A stretch of DNA of 64,000 bases from Propionibacteriaceae bacterium (GTDB lineage Bacteria > Actinomycetota > Actinomycetes > Propionibacteriales > Propionibacteriaceae): contig JAFKJK010000022.1 of assembly GCA_017306015.1 (NCBI GenBank), positions 1 through 64,000 on the forward strand, in the 5' to 3' direction. Below, one piece after another: positions 25,164 to 33,741 of this stretch (position 1 is the stretch's first letter; each line of letters begins with the position of its first letter). The position numbers were made by a program, and so were the translations under genes. The notes beneath the pieces were generated by a model. The model saw nothing but the letters and a program-made list of their open reading frames with translations, was not told where the DNA came from and ran no database searches.

Positions 25164-25963
25164 ACAAGACCGAACGTCAGATGACGGAGATCCTGCGAAA
25201 AGGGCGCGAAGCGTACGGTTATGCCGCGGTCAAGGCCGAGTTCGAGGCAGAAGGGACGCGGGTTGAGGAACTCCTGCGTCTCGTAGAGATCGCTCACGCC
25301 GCAGGGCTGGAACTGACCGTCAAGATCGGAGGCTGCGAGGCCATCCGCGACCTGCTGGAGTCCAAGCAGATCGGGGTGCGCTACGTCGTCGCCCCGATGG
25401 TTGAGACGCCGTACGCGCTCAGCAAGTACATCGACGCCAAGCAGAAGATCTACAACTCCGACGAAGCCCTCGACACGGACTTCCTCTTCAACATGGAGAC
25501 CATCACCGGCTACGAGCATCGGGAGGCGATCACAGATCTGGCAGCCGGCTCGCCCGGCGTGGACGGGATCGTCTTCGGCCGGGTGGATTTCTCTGGTTCG
25601 ATGGGAGTTGGGCGAGCGGGTATCGAGAGCGACGAAATCTCGGTGAAGGTGCTCGAGGTTTCGCGACTCTGCAAGGAGAAGGGCCTCGACTTCGTCGTAG
25701 GCGGCGCCGTGTCCATCGACGCGTTGGACAACCTGCATCGATTCCGGGACTCGTACCTGACCAGATTCGAGACTCGCAAGGTCGTCTTCGACGCGGCAGC
25801 GCTCGACTCCGACTGCGTTCGCGACGGCCTGTTGAGCGCGGTTCATTTCGAACTGCTCTGGCTGATCAACAAGCGCGAGTACTACGGCGCCATCCACAGC
25901 GAGGACGCCAAACGCATCGACATGCTGGAGAGCCGGTGGAAGGTACTGAACGGCGCCGCCTGA
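25160..25963 (+). CDS. HpcH/HpaI aldolase / citrate lyase beta-like protein
   Basis: The 267-residue protein has the TIM-barrel pattern of HpcH/HpaI and CitE proteins: a metal-ligand Glu in VAPMVETPYA near residue 81 and a second acidic ligand in GIVFGRVDFSGSMG near 139. These enzymes form or cleave C-C bonds with pyruvate or acetyl-CoA enolates. The family is rarely discussed in sugar-nucleotide loci. Here it is coupled by ATGA to the TPP enzyme and overlaps the SDR gene downstream, so all three probably serve one pathway. Either it supplies a keto acid or it extends a sugar by an aldol reaction; neither can be decided from sequence. Confidence 0.7.
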   Translation: MNKTERQMTEILRKGREAYGYAAVKAEFEAEGTRVEELLRLVEIAHAAGLELTVKIGGCEAIRDLLESKQIGVRYVVAPMVETPYALSKYIDAKQKIYNSDEALDTDFLFNMETITGYEHREAITDLAAGSPGVDGIVFGRVDFSGSMGVGRAGIESDEISVKVLEVSRLCKEKGLDFVVGGAVSIDALDNLHRFRDSYLTRFETRKVVFDAAALDSDCVRDGLLSAVHFELLWLINKREYYGAIHSEDAKRIDMLESRWKVLNGAA

Positions 25964-26946
25964 CCCCGGCGGACCTGCTCGCCGCGACGCTGTCCAGAAC
26001 GGACCGGGTCGCGGTGACGGGGGCATCCGGGTGGTTCGGCAAGACCGCTCTCGACCTGCTCTTCGACGCCTGGGGAGCGCAGGCGTCCGAACGCGTAGCC
26101 GGGTATGCGAGCTTGGGGCGCGACATCGTCCTCCCCAGCGGCCGCGTCGTTCCGGTCAGAGCGCTGCCCGAGCTACTGACCGATCCAGCGCCCACCGTGC
26201 TGCTCCACTTCGCGTACCTGACCCGGGACCGGACAGCGGAGCTCGGGGTGGCTGAGTTCGTCGCCCGGAACGCCCAGATCAGCGCGACGGCTCTGGAGGC
26301 GATCCGCAGGCATCGGCCGCGGGTGGTCGTCACTGCGTCGTCAGGTGCCGTCTATGAGCCGGACGGAAGCCTCGCCCACGACATCACCACCAATCCGTAC
26401 GGCGCGCTCAAGGTTCTGGACGAATTGGCCTTCGCCCGCGCCGCCGAGCAGGCCAGCGCAGGCTGGGCGATTCCCCGGGTGTTCTCCGTAGCCGGGCCTG
26501 GAATGACGAACCCGGAACGGTACGCGCTCGGTTCGATGATCGCGATGGCGCGCGCCGGCGGGCCGATCGAGATCCGCTCCAGCCGTCCTGTGTTCCGGTC
26601 GTACTGCGGCGTCGACGAGACGATCGCTCTCGCGCTGTCAGCGGCCAGCCACACAGGTGGTGTTGTGTTCGATACCGGCGGCCGTGTCGTCGAGATGGCT
26701 GAACTCGCGAAGGCCGTCGCCCGGTCGGTCGGAGAGGGCTGCGGACTTGTCCGGCCGGAGTTCAGCCAATTCGCGGAGGCCGATCGCTACATCGGCGACC
26801 CGGCGGTATACACACGACTCGCCCGGGATGCCGCGTTGACACTCGCTGATCTGGACCAGCTGATCGACGCAACGGCCCGCACGGGAGACATGGAGTTGCG
26901 GCTTCCGTCCTCGACTGGGCATTCGCAGATCAGCGATCCGGCATGA
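25936..26946 (+). CDS. NAD-dependent epimerase/dehydratase (SDR)
   Basis: The extended SDR of about 336 residues has the nucleotide-binding GASGWFG near residue 30, TASSGAVYE near 133, and YGALK (Tyr-x-x-x-Lys) near 155. It has no unusual extra domain. The GTG start at 25936 overlaps the aldolase gene by 28 bp; a shorter start inside the overlap is possible. Its position after the TPP enzyme and aldolase suggests reduction or epimerisation of the modified CDP-keto-sugar, comparable to the reductase YerF, but the resemblance is only at family level. Confidence 0.75.
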   Translation: MEGTERRRLTPADLLAATLSRTDRVAVTGASGWFGKTALDLLFDAWGAQASERVAGYASLGRDIVLPSGRVVPVRALPELLTDPAPTVLLHFAYLTRDRTAELGVAEFVARNAQISATALEAIRRHRPRVVVTASSGAVYEPDGSLAHDITTNPYGALKVLDELAFARAAEQASAGWAIPRVFSVAGPGMTNPERYALGSMIAMARAGGPIEIRSSRPVFRSYCGVDETIALALSAASHTGGVVFDTGGRVVEMAELAKAVARSVGEGCGLVRPEFSQFAEADRYIGDPAVYTRLARDAALTLADLDQLIDATARTGDMELRLPSSTGHSQISDPA

Positions 26947-26971
26947 TTGGCCGCAGCAGAGAAGGGAAGCC

Positions 26972-28183
26972 ATGAACGCAGACCGCGCCCGCCCTGCCCA
27001 GATTGCATGGCTGATCGCCGGGGGTTCTGCGCTCCTGGCGATCGCCTCGGCCGTTGCTGTCTGGGCACTGGCTTTCTGGACCGGCGGCATTTACCACTTC
27101 TACGACCTCAACTCCTATCGCGACACTCTTGATGGCGTTGTTGCAGGCGACCTCATGTACACCTGGCTCGGCTATCCGCCCGTTTCCCTGATTGTGTTGT
27201 CACCGCTGCGGGGGCTGCCCGAACTCGCCGGAGATCGGCTCTGGACAGGGGCGTCCCTCCTGGTCATCGCAGGGATCGCTGCCATTGTCGCGCGGCTTTC
27301 GATGGAGGCCAGGAGAGACGCCGCTGCCGCGGACCGCCCGCGCTGGATCGCACTCGCTGGCCTGGCCACCACCATGTTGCTGTTCAGTCAGCCCGGCCTC
27401 ACCCAGTTGGTCAACGGGCAACTCACCCTCTTCGTGATTGCGCTCGCATTCGTCGACGCGTCCGGCGCATTCCCGCGCAGATGGCAGGGCAGTCTGGTCG
27501 GACTTGCCGCTGCACTCAAGTTGACGCCGCTGATCTTCCTTCCGTACTACGCGATCACGAAGCAGTGGCGCCAGCTCGTCGTCGCGAGCGCATCGTTCGG
27601 GGTGTTCACCGCCATCGGGTTCGACCTGTTCCCCGCGGACTCGCTGTACTTCTGGACACATGCCAACAGTTCCGCGCGTCTCGGTCCGGAGAATCCGGAG
27701 AACCTGAGCATCTATGGTGCCCTCAACCGCTGGCTCACCGACCCGACCGCGGTTCAGATGGTCTGGCTCCTGCTGGCCGGGACAGTGGCGGTGCTCGCGT
27801 ATTGGCAGGCCCGTGCCCACTTCCGCCGGGGCGAACTCGTGGAAGCGGCACTCGTCGTCGGCTGCGCATCGACGTCCGTGGGCCCAATCGCCTGGCCGCA
27901 CTACCTGATCTGGGTCGTGCTGGTCACGATCTGGCTTCTGTTCACCGGCGAGCGCCGCTGGATCTGGACGGCTGCTGGGTTGTACCTCCTCTACAGTCCT
28001 GCGTTCGCGGCTGTTGTCGGTGTCGGCATCGCCGCGGACAGCCTGGTCGCGAAGGCGGCCTGGGAGCTGCTGGTCCTGGCCCCGATCGCGATCGCGGCGC
28101 TCGGTCTGCCACGCCGACCGCCGCGCGGGTCATCGCAGCCCACCATCACCGCTGCCACGATCCCGGTGGAAACACTGCGATGA
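26972..28183 (+). CDS. GT87-type membrane mannosyl/glycosyltransferase (DUF2029), copy 1
   Basis: The 403-residue protein has about ten membrane helices. The first outer loop carries YHFYDLNSYRDTLDGV, with an acidic site typical of GT-C enzymes of family GT87. GT87 enzymes in actinobacteria use polyprenyl-phosphate mannose. The motif WLGYPPVSLIVLSPLRGLP and later LKLTPLIFLPYY are conserved in the family. A second gene of the same type begins inside its stop codon, indicating a tandem duplication. It follows the SDR gene by 25 bp with a GAAGGGAAG ribosome-binding site. Confidence 0.8.
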   Translation: MNADRARPAQIAWLIAGGSALLAIASAVAVWALAFWTGGIYHFYDLNSYRDTLDGVVAGDLMYTWLGYPPVSLIVLSPLRGLPELAGDRLWTGASLLVIAGIAAIVARLSMEARRDAAAADRPRWIALAGLATTMLLFSQPGLTQLVNGQLTLFVIALAFVDASGAFPRRWQGSLVGLAAALKLTPLIFLPYYAITKQWRQLVVASASFGVFTAIGFDLFPADSLYFWTHANSSARLGPENPENLSIYGALNRWLTDPTAVQMVWLLLAGTVAVLAYWQARAHFRRGELVEAALVVGCASTSVGPIAWPHYLIWVVLVTIWLLFTGERRWIWTAAGLYLLYSPAFAAVVGVGIAADSLVAKAAWELLVLAPIAIAALGLPRRPPRGSSQPTITAATIPVETLR

Positions 28184-29418
28184 CCCATTCGGCACAGGGT
28201 CGCACGGGACAGGGTCACACGGAACAGCAGCTCTCCCGCTGGCTCGCGCCAGGCGCCGCCCTGCTCGCCTTGGCGCTGATGGTCCTGACCGCCTGGCTGA
28301 ACGTCTTCCCGATCGGGAAGGAGCCGTACTTCATCGACCTGGAGTCGTACCGCGACACTCTGGACGGAGTCGTCGCCGGTGACCTGATGTACGACTGGCT
28401 GGGCTATCCACCGGTGACCCTGATCATCCTCTCGCCGCTGCGTGGGCTTCCCCAGCTCGCCGGTGACCGGCTCTGGACGGGCGGCACGATCCTGATGGCC
28501 CTGGCGCTCGCGGCAGCCCTCGCCAAGTTGACGACGCCGCCAGCCGCGGACGCGGAGGCGGCGCGCAGAGGCTTCCTGATCCGGTTTGGCGTCGCTGGCT
28601 CCCTGCTGTTGATCAGCTTCCCGATGACCAGCCAGCTGGCGACCGGCCAGATCACGCTCATTGTGATCACCCTGGCCTTCCTCGACGCATCCGGGGTGCT
28701 GTCACGGCGCTTCCAGGGCACCCTCGTCGGCCTGGCAGCATCGCTGAAGCTCTTGCCACTGATGTTCTTTCCCTACTACCTCGTCACCAGGCAGTGGAGG
28801 CAGCTCATCCTGGCCGCGACTGCGTTCGGGTTGTCGGTGGCAGTCGGATTCGCCCTGTTCCCCGTGGACTCGGCGTACTTCTGGGCCCACACCAACAGCA
28901 GTGAGCGCCTCGGCCCCGCCCGGGCCGACAACGTCTCGCTCTTCGGCCTGCTGAACCGGTGGATCCAGGACCCTGCGGTGGCGACGTGGGTCTGGCTGCC
29001 GCTCGCCGGAGCCATCGGTGTCGCGGCCTACCTGCGAGCCTGGCAACACTTCCGCCGGGGCGAACAGGTACAGGCCGCCCTGGTCGTCGGCTGCACGTCC
29101 ACTGTCGTCAGCCCGATTGCCTGGCCGCACTACCAGGTCTGGCTGGTGCTGGCCGCGATCTGGCTGATCCTGTGGGGCAATCGCCGGGCGCGGCTGTGGG
29201 GCATGCTGATCTATCTCGTGTACTCGTTACTGTTCGCGTACGTGCTCTTCGGGATGACGGGTCAGAGCATGGCCATGCGTCTCGGCTGGGAGCTCATGGT
29301 GCTCGTGCCGGTACTGATCGCCGTCCTCGGTCTGCCCCATGGCCAGACAGACCCCACCCCAGGGGATGCGACCCGCCGCGGGTCCCGGGGCCCGGGGTCG
29401 CTCCTCTCCTCGGACTGA
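28180..29418 (+). CDS. GT87-type membrane glycosyltransferase, copy 2
   Basis: The ATG at 28180 overlaps the previous stop (ATGA) and gives 412 residues; the frame is open upstream but only as antisense-like sequence. It parallels copy 1 segment by segment: SYRDTLDGVVAGDLMY, WLGYPPVTLIILSPLRGLP, LAGDRLWTGG, SLKLLPLMFFPYY and PIAWPHYQVWLVLA. Both therefore arose by duplication and then diverged, perhaps to transfer different sugars or use different acceptors. It is convergent with rfbG. Confidence 0.8.
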   Translation: MTHSAQGRTGQGHTEQQLSRWLAPGAALLALALMVLTAWLNVFPIGKEPYFIDLESYRDTLDGVVAGDLMYDWLGYPPVTLIILSPLRGLPQLAGDRLWTGGTILMALALAAALAKLTTPPAADAEAARRGFLIRFGVAGSLLLISFPMTSQLATGQITLIVITLAFLDASGVLSRRFQGTLVGLAASLKLLPLMFFPYYLVTRQWRQLILAATAFGLSVAVGFALFPVDSAYFWAHTNSSERLGPARADNVSLFGLLNRWIQDPAVATWVWLPLAGAIGVAAYLRAWQHFRRGEQVQAALVVGCTSTVVSPIAWPHYQVWLVLAAIWLILWGNRRARLWGMLIYLVYSLLFAYVLFGMTGQSMAMRLGWELMVLVPVLIAVLGLPHGQTDPTPGDATRRGSRGPGSLLSSD

Positions 29419-29456
29419 CCCCGGGGCGTAGCAGACAGCACGTTGGCGACGTCGCC

Positions 29457-30479
29457 CTACGACGAGCTGACGAACGTGGCGATCTGGTCGGAGCAGGCCG
29501 CTCTCGGATCCTCACCCGCTTGCGTCCGCTTGGCCCAATCCACCGTCCAGGCCATCGCCTCGGGGAATTCCAGACGAGCATGCCAGCCGAGGTCCCGGTT
29601 CGCCTTGGACGCGTCCAGCGCCAGCAAGCCGGCCTCGTGGAGGTCCGGGGCAGGATCGACGATCACGCCGGCTTCCGTCCCCCACAGGCGGGCTACCAGT
29701 CGTGCCACCTCCCCGACCTCGGCGAAGGCGTCGGGGCCTGGACCGAAGTTGAACGCCTCGCCGGCGTCTCGGCCGTCGAGCAGGACGTTCGCGAGGGCAA
29801 GGTAGCCGGCGAGACAGTCGAGCACGTGCTGCCAGGGACGCACCGCGTGCGGATAGCGCAGATGCACGTCCTTGCCCGCCGAGAAGGCGGTGACCAGGTC
29901 GACCATCAGCCTCTCGGGGCAGACGTCACCGCCGCCGACGACGTTGCCGGCGCGTGCGATCCCCGTCGCCACCTCGCACCCCGATGAAGCGATCCACGAC
30001 TGGGTGAGCAGGTCGGCCGCCGCCTTCGATGCCGAGTAGGGATCGACACCGCCGAGCGGCTCGTCCTCTCGATAGCCATCGACCCTGTTCACGTTGCGGT
30101 AGACCTTGTCGGTCGTGACGATCACCTGGGCCCTGACCGTCCCTGCTCGCGCCACCGCGTCCAGCACGTTGTAGGTGCCCATCACGTTGGTCTCCCACGT
30201 TGTGCGCGGATCGCGGTATGACTCCCGGACCAGAGGCTGGGCCGCCAGGTGGATCACCACCTCCGGTGCGACCTGGGCCACGGCGGACGCAGTCGCGCTC
30301 GCGTCCCTGATGTCGACGCGCAGATCATGGGCGAGCAGCTCGTCCACCCTTGCCCGGCTGAACAGCGCACCCGGCGCCGGATCGAGCGCCAGTCCCGACA
30401 CCCGGTGGCCGGCCGCGGCCAACACCTGGACCAGCCAGGCGCCCTTGAAACCGGTGTGACCGGTGACCAGGTAGTGCAT
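29457..30479 (-). CDS. rfbG: CDP-glucose 4,6-dehydratase
   Basis: RfbG converts CDP-glucose to CDP-4-keto-6-deoxyglucose. From the ATG at 30479 the protein has 340 residues: GHTGFKGAWL (NAD-binding, with the RfbG-typical GFKG), HLAAQPLVRESYRDP, TTDKVYRN and YSASK with the catalytic Tyr-Lys. GNVVGGGD follows and PWQHVLDCLAGYL is in the C-terminal half. The family usually has about 355-360 residues. The frame is open upstream but overlaps rfbH. The start shares one base with the rfbH stop (TGATG), so the two are co-translated. Confidence 0.92.
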   Translation of the reverse strand: MHYLVTGHTGFKGAWLVQVLAAAGHRVSGLALDPAPGALFSRARVDELLAHDLRVDIRDASATASAVAQVAPEVVIHLAAQPLVRESYRDPRTTWETNVMGTYNVLDAVARAGTVRAQVIVTTDKVYRNVNRVDGYREDEPLGGVDPYSASKAAADLLTQSWIASSGCEVATGIARAGNVVGGGDVCPERLMVDLVTAFSAGKDVHLRYPHAVRPWQHVLDCLAGYLALANVLLDGRDAGEAFNFGPGPDAFAEVGEVARLVARLWGTEAGVIVDPAPDLHEAGLLALDASKANRDLGWHARLEFPEAMAWTVDWAKRTQAGEDPRAACSDQIATFVSSS

Positions 30480-31795
30480 CACAGCCGCACTCTGCCGGTC
30501 ACGAACGCGATCACCTGATCGGCCATGAAGTCGAGCATGTCGGCGGTCAGACCCGGGTAGGTGCCGAGCCAGAAGGAGCGGCTCATCACCAGATCGGAGT
30601 TCCTCAGATCGGACGCCACGCGACACTCGATGCCCTGATAGGCGGGTTGGCGGAGCATATTGCCGGCGAAGATCAGCCGGGTGCCGATCTTCTTCGTCTC
30701 CAGGAGGCGCATCAACTCCTCGCGATCAACTCCCAGATCGGGAGCCAGAGTGATCGGGAAGCCGAACCACGCAGGGTCGGACCTGGGGGTTGCCACCGGC
30801 AGGATGAGACCCTCGACATCGGCGAACCGGGCGTACAGGTGAGCGAAGTTCTCCTTGCGGCGGGCCACGAAGAAGTCGAGCTTGTTCAGCTGTGACAACC
30901 CGAGCGCGGCCTGGATGTCCGTGCCTTTCAGGTTGTAGCCGATGTGGCTGTAGATGTACTTGTGGTCATAGCCCGCCGGGAGATCGCCGAGCTGCCACTG
31001 GAACCGCTTGAGGCAGGTGTTGTCGTGGCCGGTCTCGCAGTAGCAGTCCCGTCCCCAGTCGCGGAAGGACTCGACCTGTTTGGTGATCAGCGGGCTCCTG
31101 CTGAAGACCGCGCCACCCTCGCCGGTGGTGATGTGATGGGCCGGATAGAACGAGACCGTCGCCGTGTCGCCGAAGCTCCCCACCCGTCTGCCGCCGTACG
31201 TGGAGCCGAGGGCGTCGCAGGAGTCCTCGACCAGGCGGAGGTGGTGCTGCTTGCACAGTCGCGTTACGAGGTCGAGATCGAACGGGTTCCCGAGCGTGTG
31301 CGCCATCATGATCGCTCGGGTCTTCGGCCCGATCGCGGCTTCGAGTTGCTCGCCGACGGCATCGTAGGTGCCGATCTCCACGTCGACGAACACCGGAATC
31401 AGCCGGTTCTGGATGATCGGGTTCAGCGTGGTCGGGAAGCCCGTGGCGACGGTGACGACCTCGTCTCCGGGGCGAAGTGCCCGGTCCCCCAGCTTCGGGC
31501 TGGTCAGTGCCGACAAGGCGACCAGATTGGCGCTCGATCCCGAGTTCACGAAAGATGCGGACCGGACCCCGACATACCGGGCCAGCGCCCGCTGGAAATC
31601 GGCGGTGAACCGACCTGCGGTGAGCCAGCCGTCCAGGCATGCGTCGACCAGGGTCGCGATGTCGTCGCCGTCCAGGACCTTTCCTGAGACAGGGGCTGGC
31701 GACTCACCCGGGACGAACTCCTTTTCGGCGAGGGAGTCTGTGGCGAAGGCCCTCACCTGCTCTAGGATCTCGGCGCGGTCGGGGACTTCGGGCAT
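30479..31795 (-). CDS. rfbH: CDP-6-deoxy-4-keto-glucose 3-dehydrase (E1 type)
   Basis: This 438-residue PLP-fold enzyme removes the C3 hydroxyl of CDP-4-keto-6-deoxyglucose using PMP and an iron-sulphur cluster. The usual Schiff-base lysine is replaced: the motif reads [13 protein letters not shown] with His at 220, the catalytic residue of E1. Cysteines 193, 251, 253 and 261 give exactly the C-x57-C-x-C-x7-C pattern of the [2Fe-2S] site. It starts with ATG behind a strong AAGGAGTGAG. The matching reductase (E3, ferredoxin-NAD reductase type) is not in this window. Confidence 0.95.
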   Translation of the reverse strand: MPEVPDRAEILEQVRAFATDSLAEKEFVPGESPAPVSGKVLDGDDIATLVDACLDGWLTAGRFTADFQRALARYVGVRSASFVNSGSSANLVALSALTSPKLGDRALRPGDEVVTVATGFPTTLNPIIQNRLIPVFVDVEIGTYDAVGEQLEAAIGPKTRAIMMAHTLGNPFDLDLVTRLCKQHHLRLVEDSCDALGSTYGGRRVGSFGDTATVSFYPAHHITTGEGGAVFSRSPLITKQVESFRDWGRDCYCETGHDNTCLKRFQWQLGDLPAGYDHKYIYSHIGYNLKGTDIQAALGLSQLNKLDFFVARRKENFAHLYARFADVEGLILPVATPRSDPAWFGFPITLAPDLGVDREELMRLLETKKIGTRLIFAGNMLRQPAYQGIECRVASDLRNSDLVMSRSFWLGTYPGLTADMLDFMADQVIAFVTGRVRL

Positions 31796-32158
31796 CTCAC
31801 TCCTTCGGCTTTCGGCGCGCCCGATATCCGTGTGCGACCTAGGGGGTTGGCGCGGTGCTAATCGTCGCGGCAGCAGTCTATTCGCGGGATTGGTCTCCGC
31901 GGCTTACCCACGCGCGACCGGCGGGCACGGTTCACAGAGCCAGGTGGAGCCGGAGCGGCTGCGCCGATGCCCGCTCGCGTTCCTGAACGAGTGGGTCGCC
32001 AACGCCGCTGACTTGGCAGCCTGGGGAGCGGCACGACCCGGCAGATGGACGCGGGCGTCGGGCCCGAAGGGTCTGCAAGCGGTCAGGCGGACGGACGGCC
32101 ACGTCAGGCGGTGATACAGTGCCGCGCGTCTCGATCGACCCGACGACAGGCTCCCACC
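31796..32158. other. Divergent intergenic region without a recognisable gene
   Basis: The 363 bp between rfbH and a forward glycosyltransferase gene should hold both promoters. Short frames exist on both strands but look like non-coding GC-rich sequence and resemble no family I know. No convincing paired -35/-10 boxes or terminator are seen. Confidence 0.3.
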
Positions 32159-33142
32159 ATGTCCCCACCGAATGCTTCGCGGCGCACTGTTAGTCTGCTG
32201 TTTCCCGCATTCAATGAGTTCGAGAATGCCGAGGGAATGGTCGAGTTCTTCCGACAGGTCAGCGACACCTACACCTCCTATCTCTTCGAGATGGTAGTGG
32301 TGGACGACGGCTCGACCGACGGCACGGCAGAGCGGGTCTGGGAGCTTGTCCGTCCGGAAGAGGCCGTTCAGGTCATCCGCCTCTCCCGCAACTTCGGCTC
32401 CCACGCAGCACTCAGCGCCGGGCTCGCCCACGTCAGCGGTGACGCGGCGATCAGCCTGAGCGCGGACCGCCAGGAGCCTCTGGAGGCAATCTGCGACTTC
32501 CTCCAGCAATGGGCGGACGGCGCCGACCTGGTGTGGGGCCTGCGATCCATCCGGGCGCAGCAGCAGAGGGTGCAGGGTTCGCTCGCCGAGTCGTTCTCGA
32601 AGATCTTCCAGCGGAGATCCGACGTTCCGACCTATCCCGCCGACGGCCCGTCCCAGGCCCTGCTGTCGCGGCGCGTGATCGACGCCCTGAACGCAATGCC
32701 TGAAGTGAACCGGAATCTGTGGGCGCTGGCCGCGTGGACGGGCTTCGACCAGCGCTCGATCAGGTACGAGCAGCTACCCAGGCCCTACGGCACGAGCAAG
32801 TGGACGTTCACCAAGAAGCTCAAGCTGGTGGTCGACTCCTTCGTGGAGTTCTCCCGGACACCGCTGGAGTGGTTCGTCTGGGCCGGCGGCGCACTGGTCG
32901 TGATCGGGGTGCTGCTGCTCATCGTGGCGCTGATCGCGGCCCTGACGGCGGCGGCGACCGTTGCGGTCGTGGCGACGATCTGCGGCACGGTGGCCGTGGT
33001 CGGCGGGATCAACCTCATTGCGCTGGGACTGCTCGCCGAGTACGTCTGGCGGGTCGGCGACGACGCTCGCCGGCGTCCGCTCTATGTGATCGAGAGCGTC
33101 GCCCGGCGCGACGCCGGATCGGCCGGCCCGGTCCCGGACTGA
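32159..33142 (+). CDS. GT2 glycosyltransferase, polyprenyl-phosphate type
   Basis: The 327-residue protein starts SPPNASRRTVSLLFPAFNE and has VVDDGSTDGT near residue 60, LSRNFGSHAALSAGL and LSADRQEP. Two C-terminal membrane helices (about 240-310) follow. This is the GtrB/undecaprenyl-phosphate glycosyltransferase pattern. The DQEP-type motif reads ADRQEP rather than ADLQDPP. The ATG at 32159 fits the family; the longer open frame upstream does not. Unlike the similar gene at 20 kb, no GtrA partner is adjacent. It is convergent with the acetyltransferase. Confidence 0.82.
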   Translation: MSPPNASRRTVSLLFPAFNEFENAEGMVEFFRQVSDTYTSYLFEMVVVDDGSTDGTAERVWELVRPEEAVQVIRLSRNFGSHAALSAGLAHVSGDAAISLSADRQEPLEAICDFLQQWADGADLVWGLRSIRAQQQRVQGSLAESFSKIFQRRSDVPTYPADGPSQALLSRRVIDALNAMPEVNRNLWALAAWTGFDQRSIRYEQLPRPYGTSKWTFTKKLKLVVDSFVEFSRTPLEWFVWAGGALVVIGVLLLIVALIAALTAAATVAVVATICGTVAVVGGINLIALGLLAEYVWRVGDDARRRPLYVIESVARRDAGSAGPVPD

Positions 33143-33170
33143 AGTCGACGTCCGTCGCGCCCGGGACGCC

Positions 33171-33737
33171 TCACTCGATCGGTTCGAAGACGGGGCGTCC
33201 ACCCTCGCCATCCAGCTGGACGGCGGCCACTGCCCGTGCGGGCACACCGGTCATCACCGTCCGGGGAGGCACGTCCCCGGTCACCACGGCACCGGCTCCC
33301 ACCACGGACTCGTCCCCGATTGTCACGCCCATGTTGACGACCGCGTTGGCTCCGATGAAGACCCGGTTCCCGATCACGGTGGGCTCGTGCTCGATCTCGT
33401 CGAAGGCGCCGCCGGAGACACAGCGACGGACCGAGGAGTGCGTGTAGAGGTGGACGCCGGCCGAGATGTTGCAGCCGTCGCCGATGCTCAGCCCGCCGGT
33501 GCCGTCGATGATCGTGAACGGCCCGATCCACACGTTCTCCCCAACGACGACGTCGCCGAAGACCAGGCTGCTGTCGTAGATCGAGCTGCCCTGGCCGAAG
33601 CCCAGCTCCCGCGCCTTGTCCCAGCGGTCGACGACGTAGTCGGCGAGGGGCAGCGTGCGCTGGAAGCGGGCATCGACCTCGCGGCGACGCTGCGTCCAGA
33701 ACGTCCTCAGTCTCTCCAGCAGGTCGTCGGCGGCCAT
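33171..33737 (-). CDS. Hexapeptide-repeat acyltransferase (WbbJ/WbpD-like)
   Basis: From the ATG at 33737 (188 residues) an N-terminal helical part is followed by left-handed beta-helix repeats. Examples are SSIYDSSLVFGDVVVGENVWIG, read as imperfect hexapeptides, then GLSIGDGCNISAGVHLYTH with the likely catalytic His, and PTVIGNRVFIGANAVV. Such enzymes transfer acetyl groups to amino sugars. It is the last gene of a five-gene reverse operon with two aminotransferases, an SDR and an oxidoreductase. N-acetylation of a newly made amino group on a sugar nucleotide is therefore the likely job. Confidence 0.8.
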   Translation of the reverse strand: MAADDLLERLRTFWTQRRREVDARFQRTLPLADYVVDRWDKARELGFGQGSSIYDSSLVFGDVVVGENVWIGPFTIIDGTGGLSIGDGCNISAGVHLYTHSSVRRCVSGGAFDEIEHEPTVIGNRVFIGANAVVNMGVTIGDESVVGAGAVVTGDVPPRTVMTGVPARAVAAVQLDGEGGRPVFEPIE

Positions 33738-33741
33738 CGCG

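Noticed and set aside
31930..32170. Short frames on both strands in the rfbH-GT2 intergenic region
   Set aside because: There is no similarity to known families, no ribosome-binding site, and composition is like non-coding shadow.
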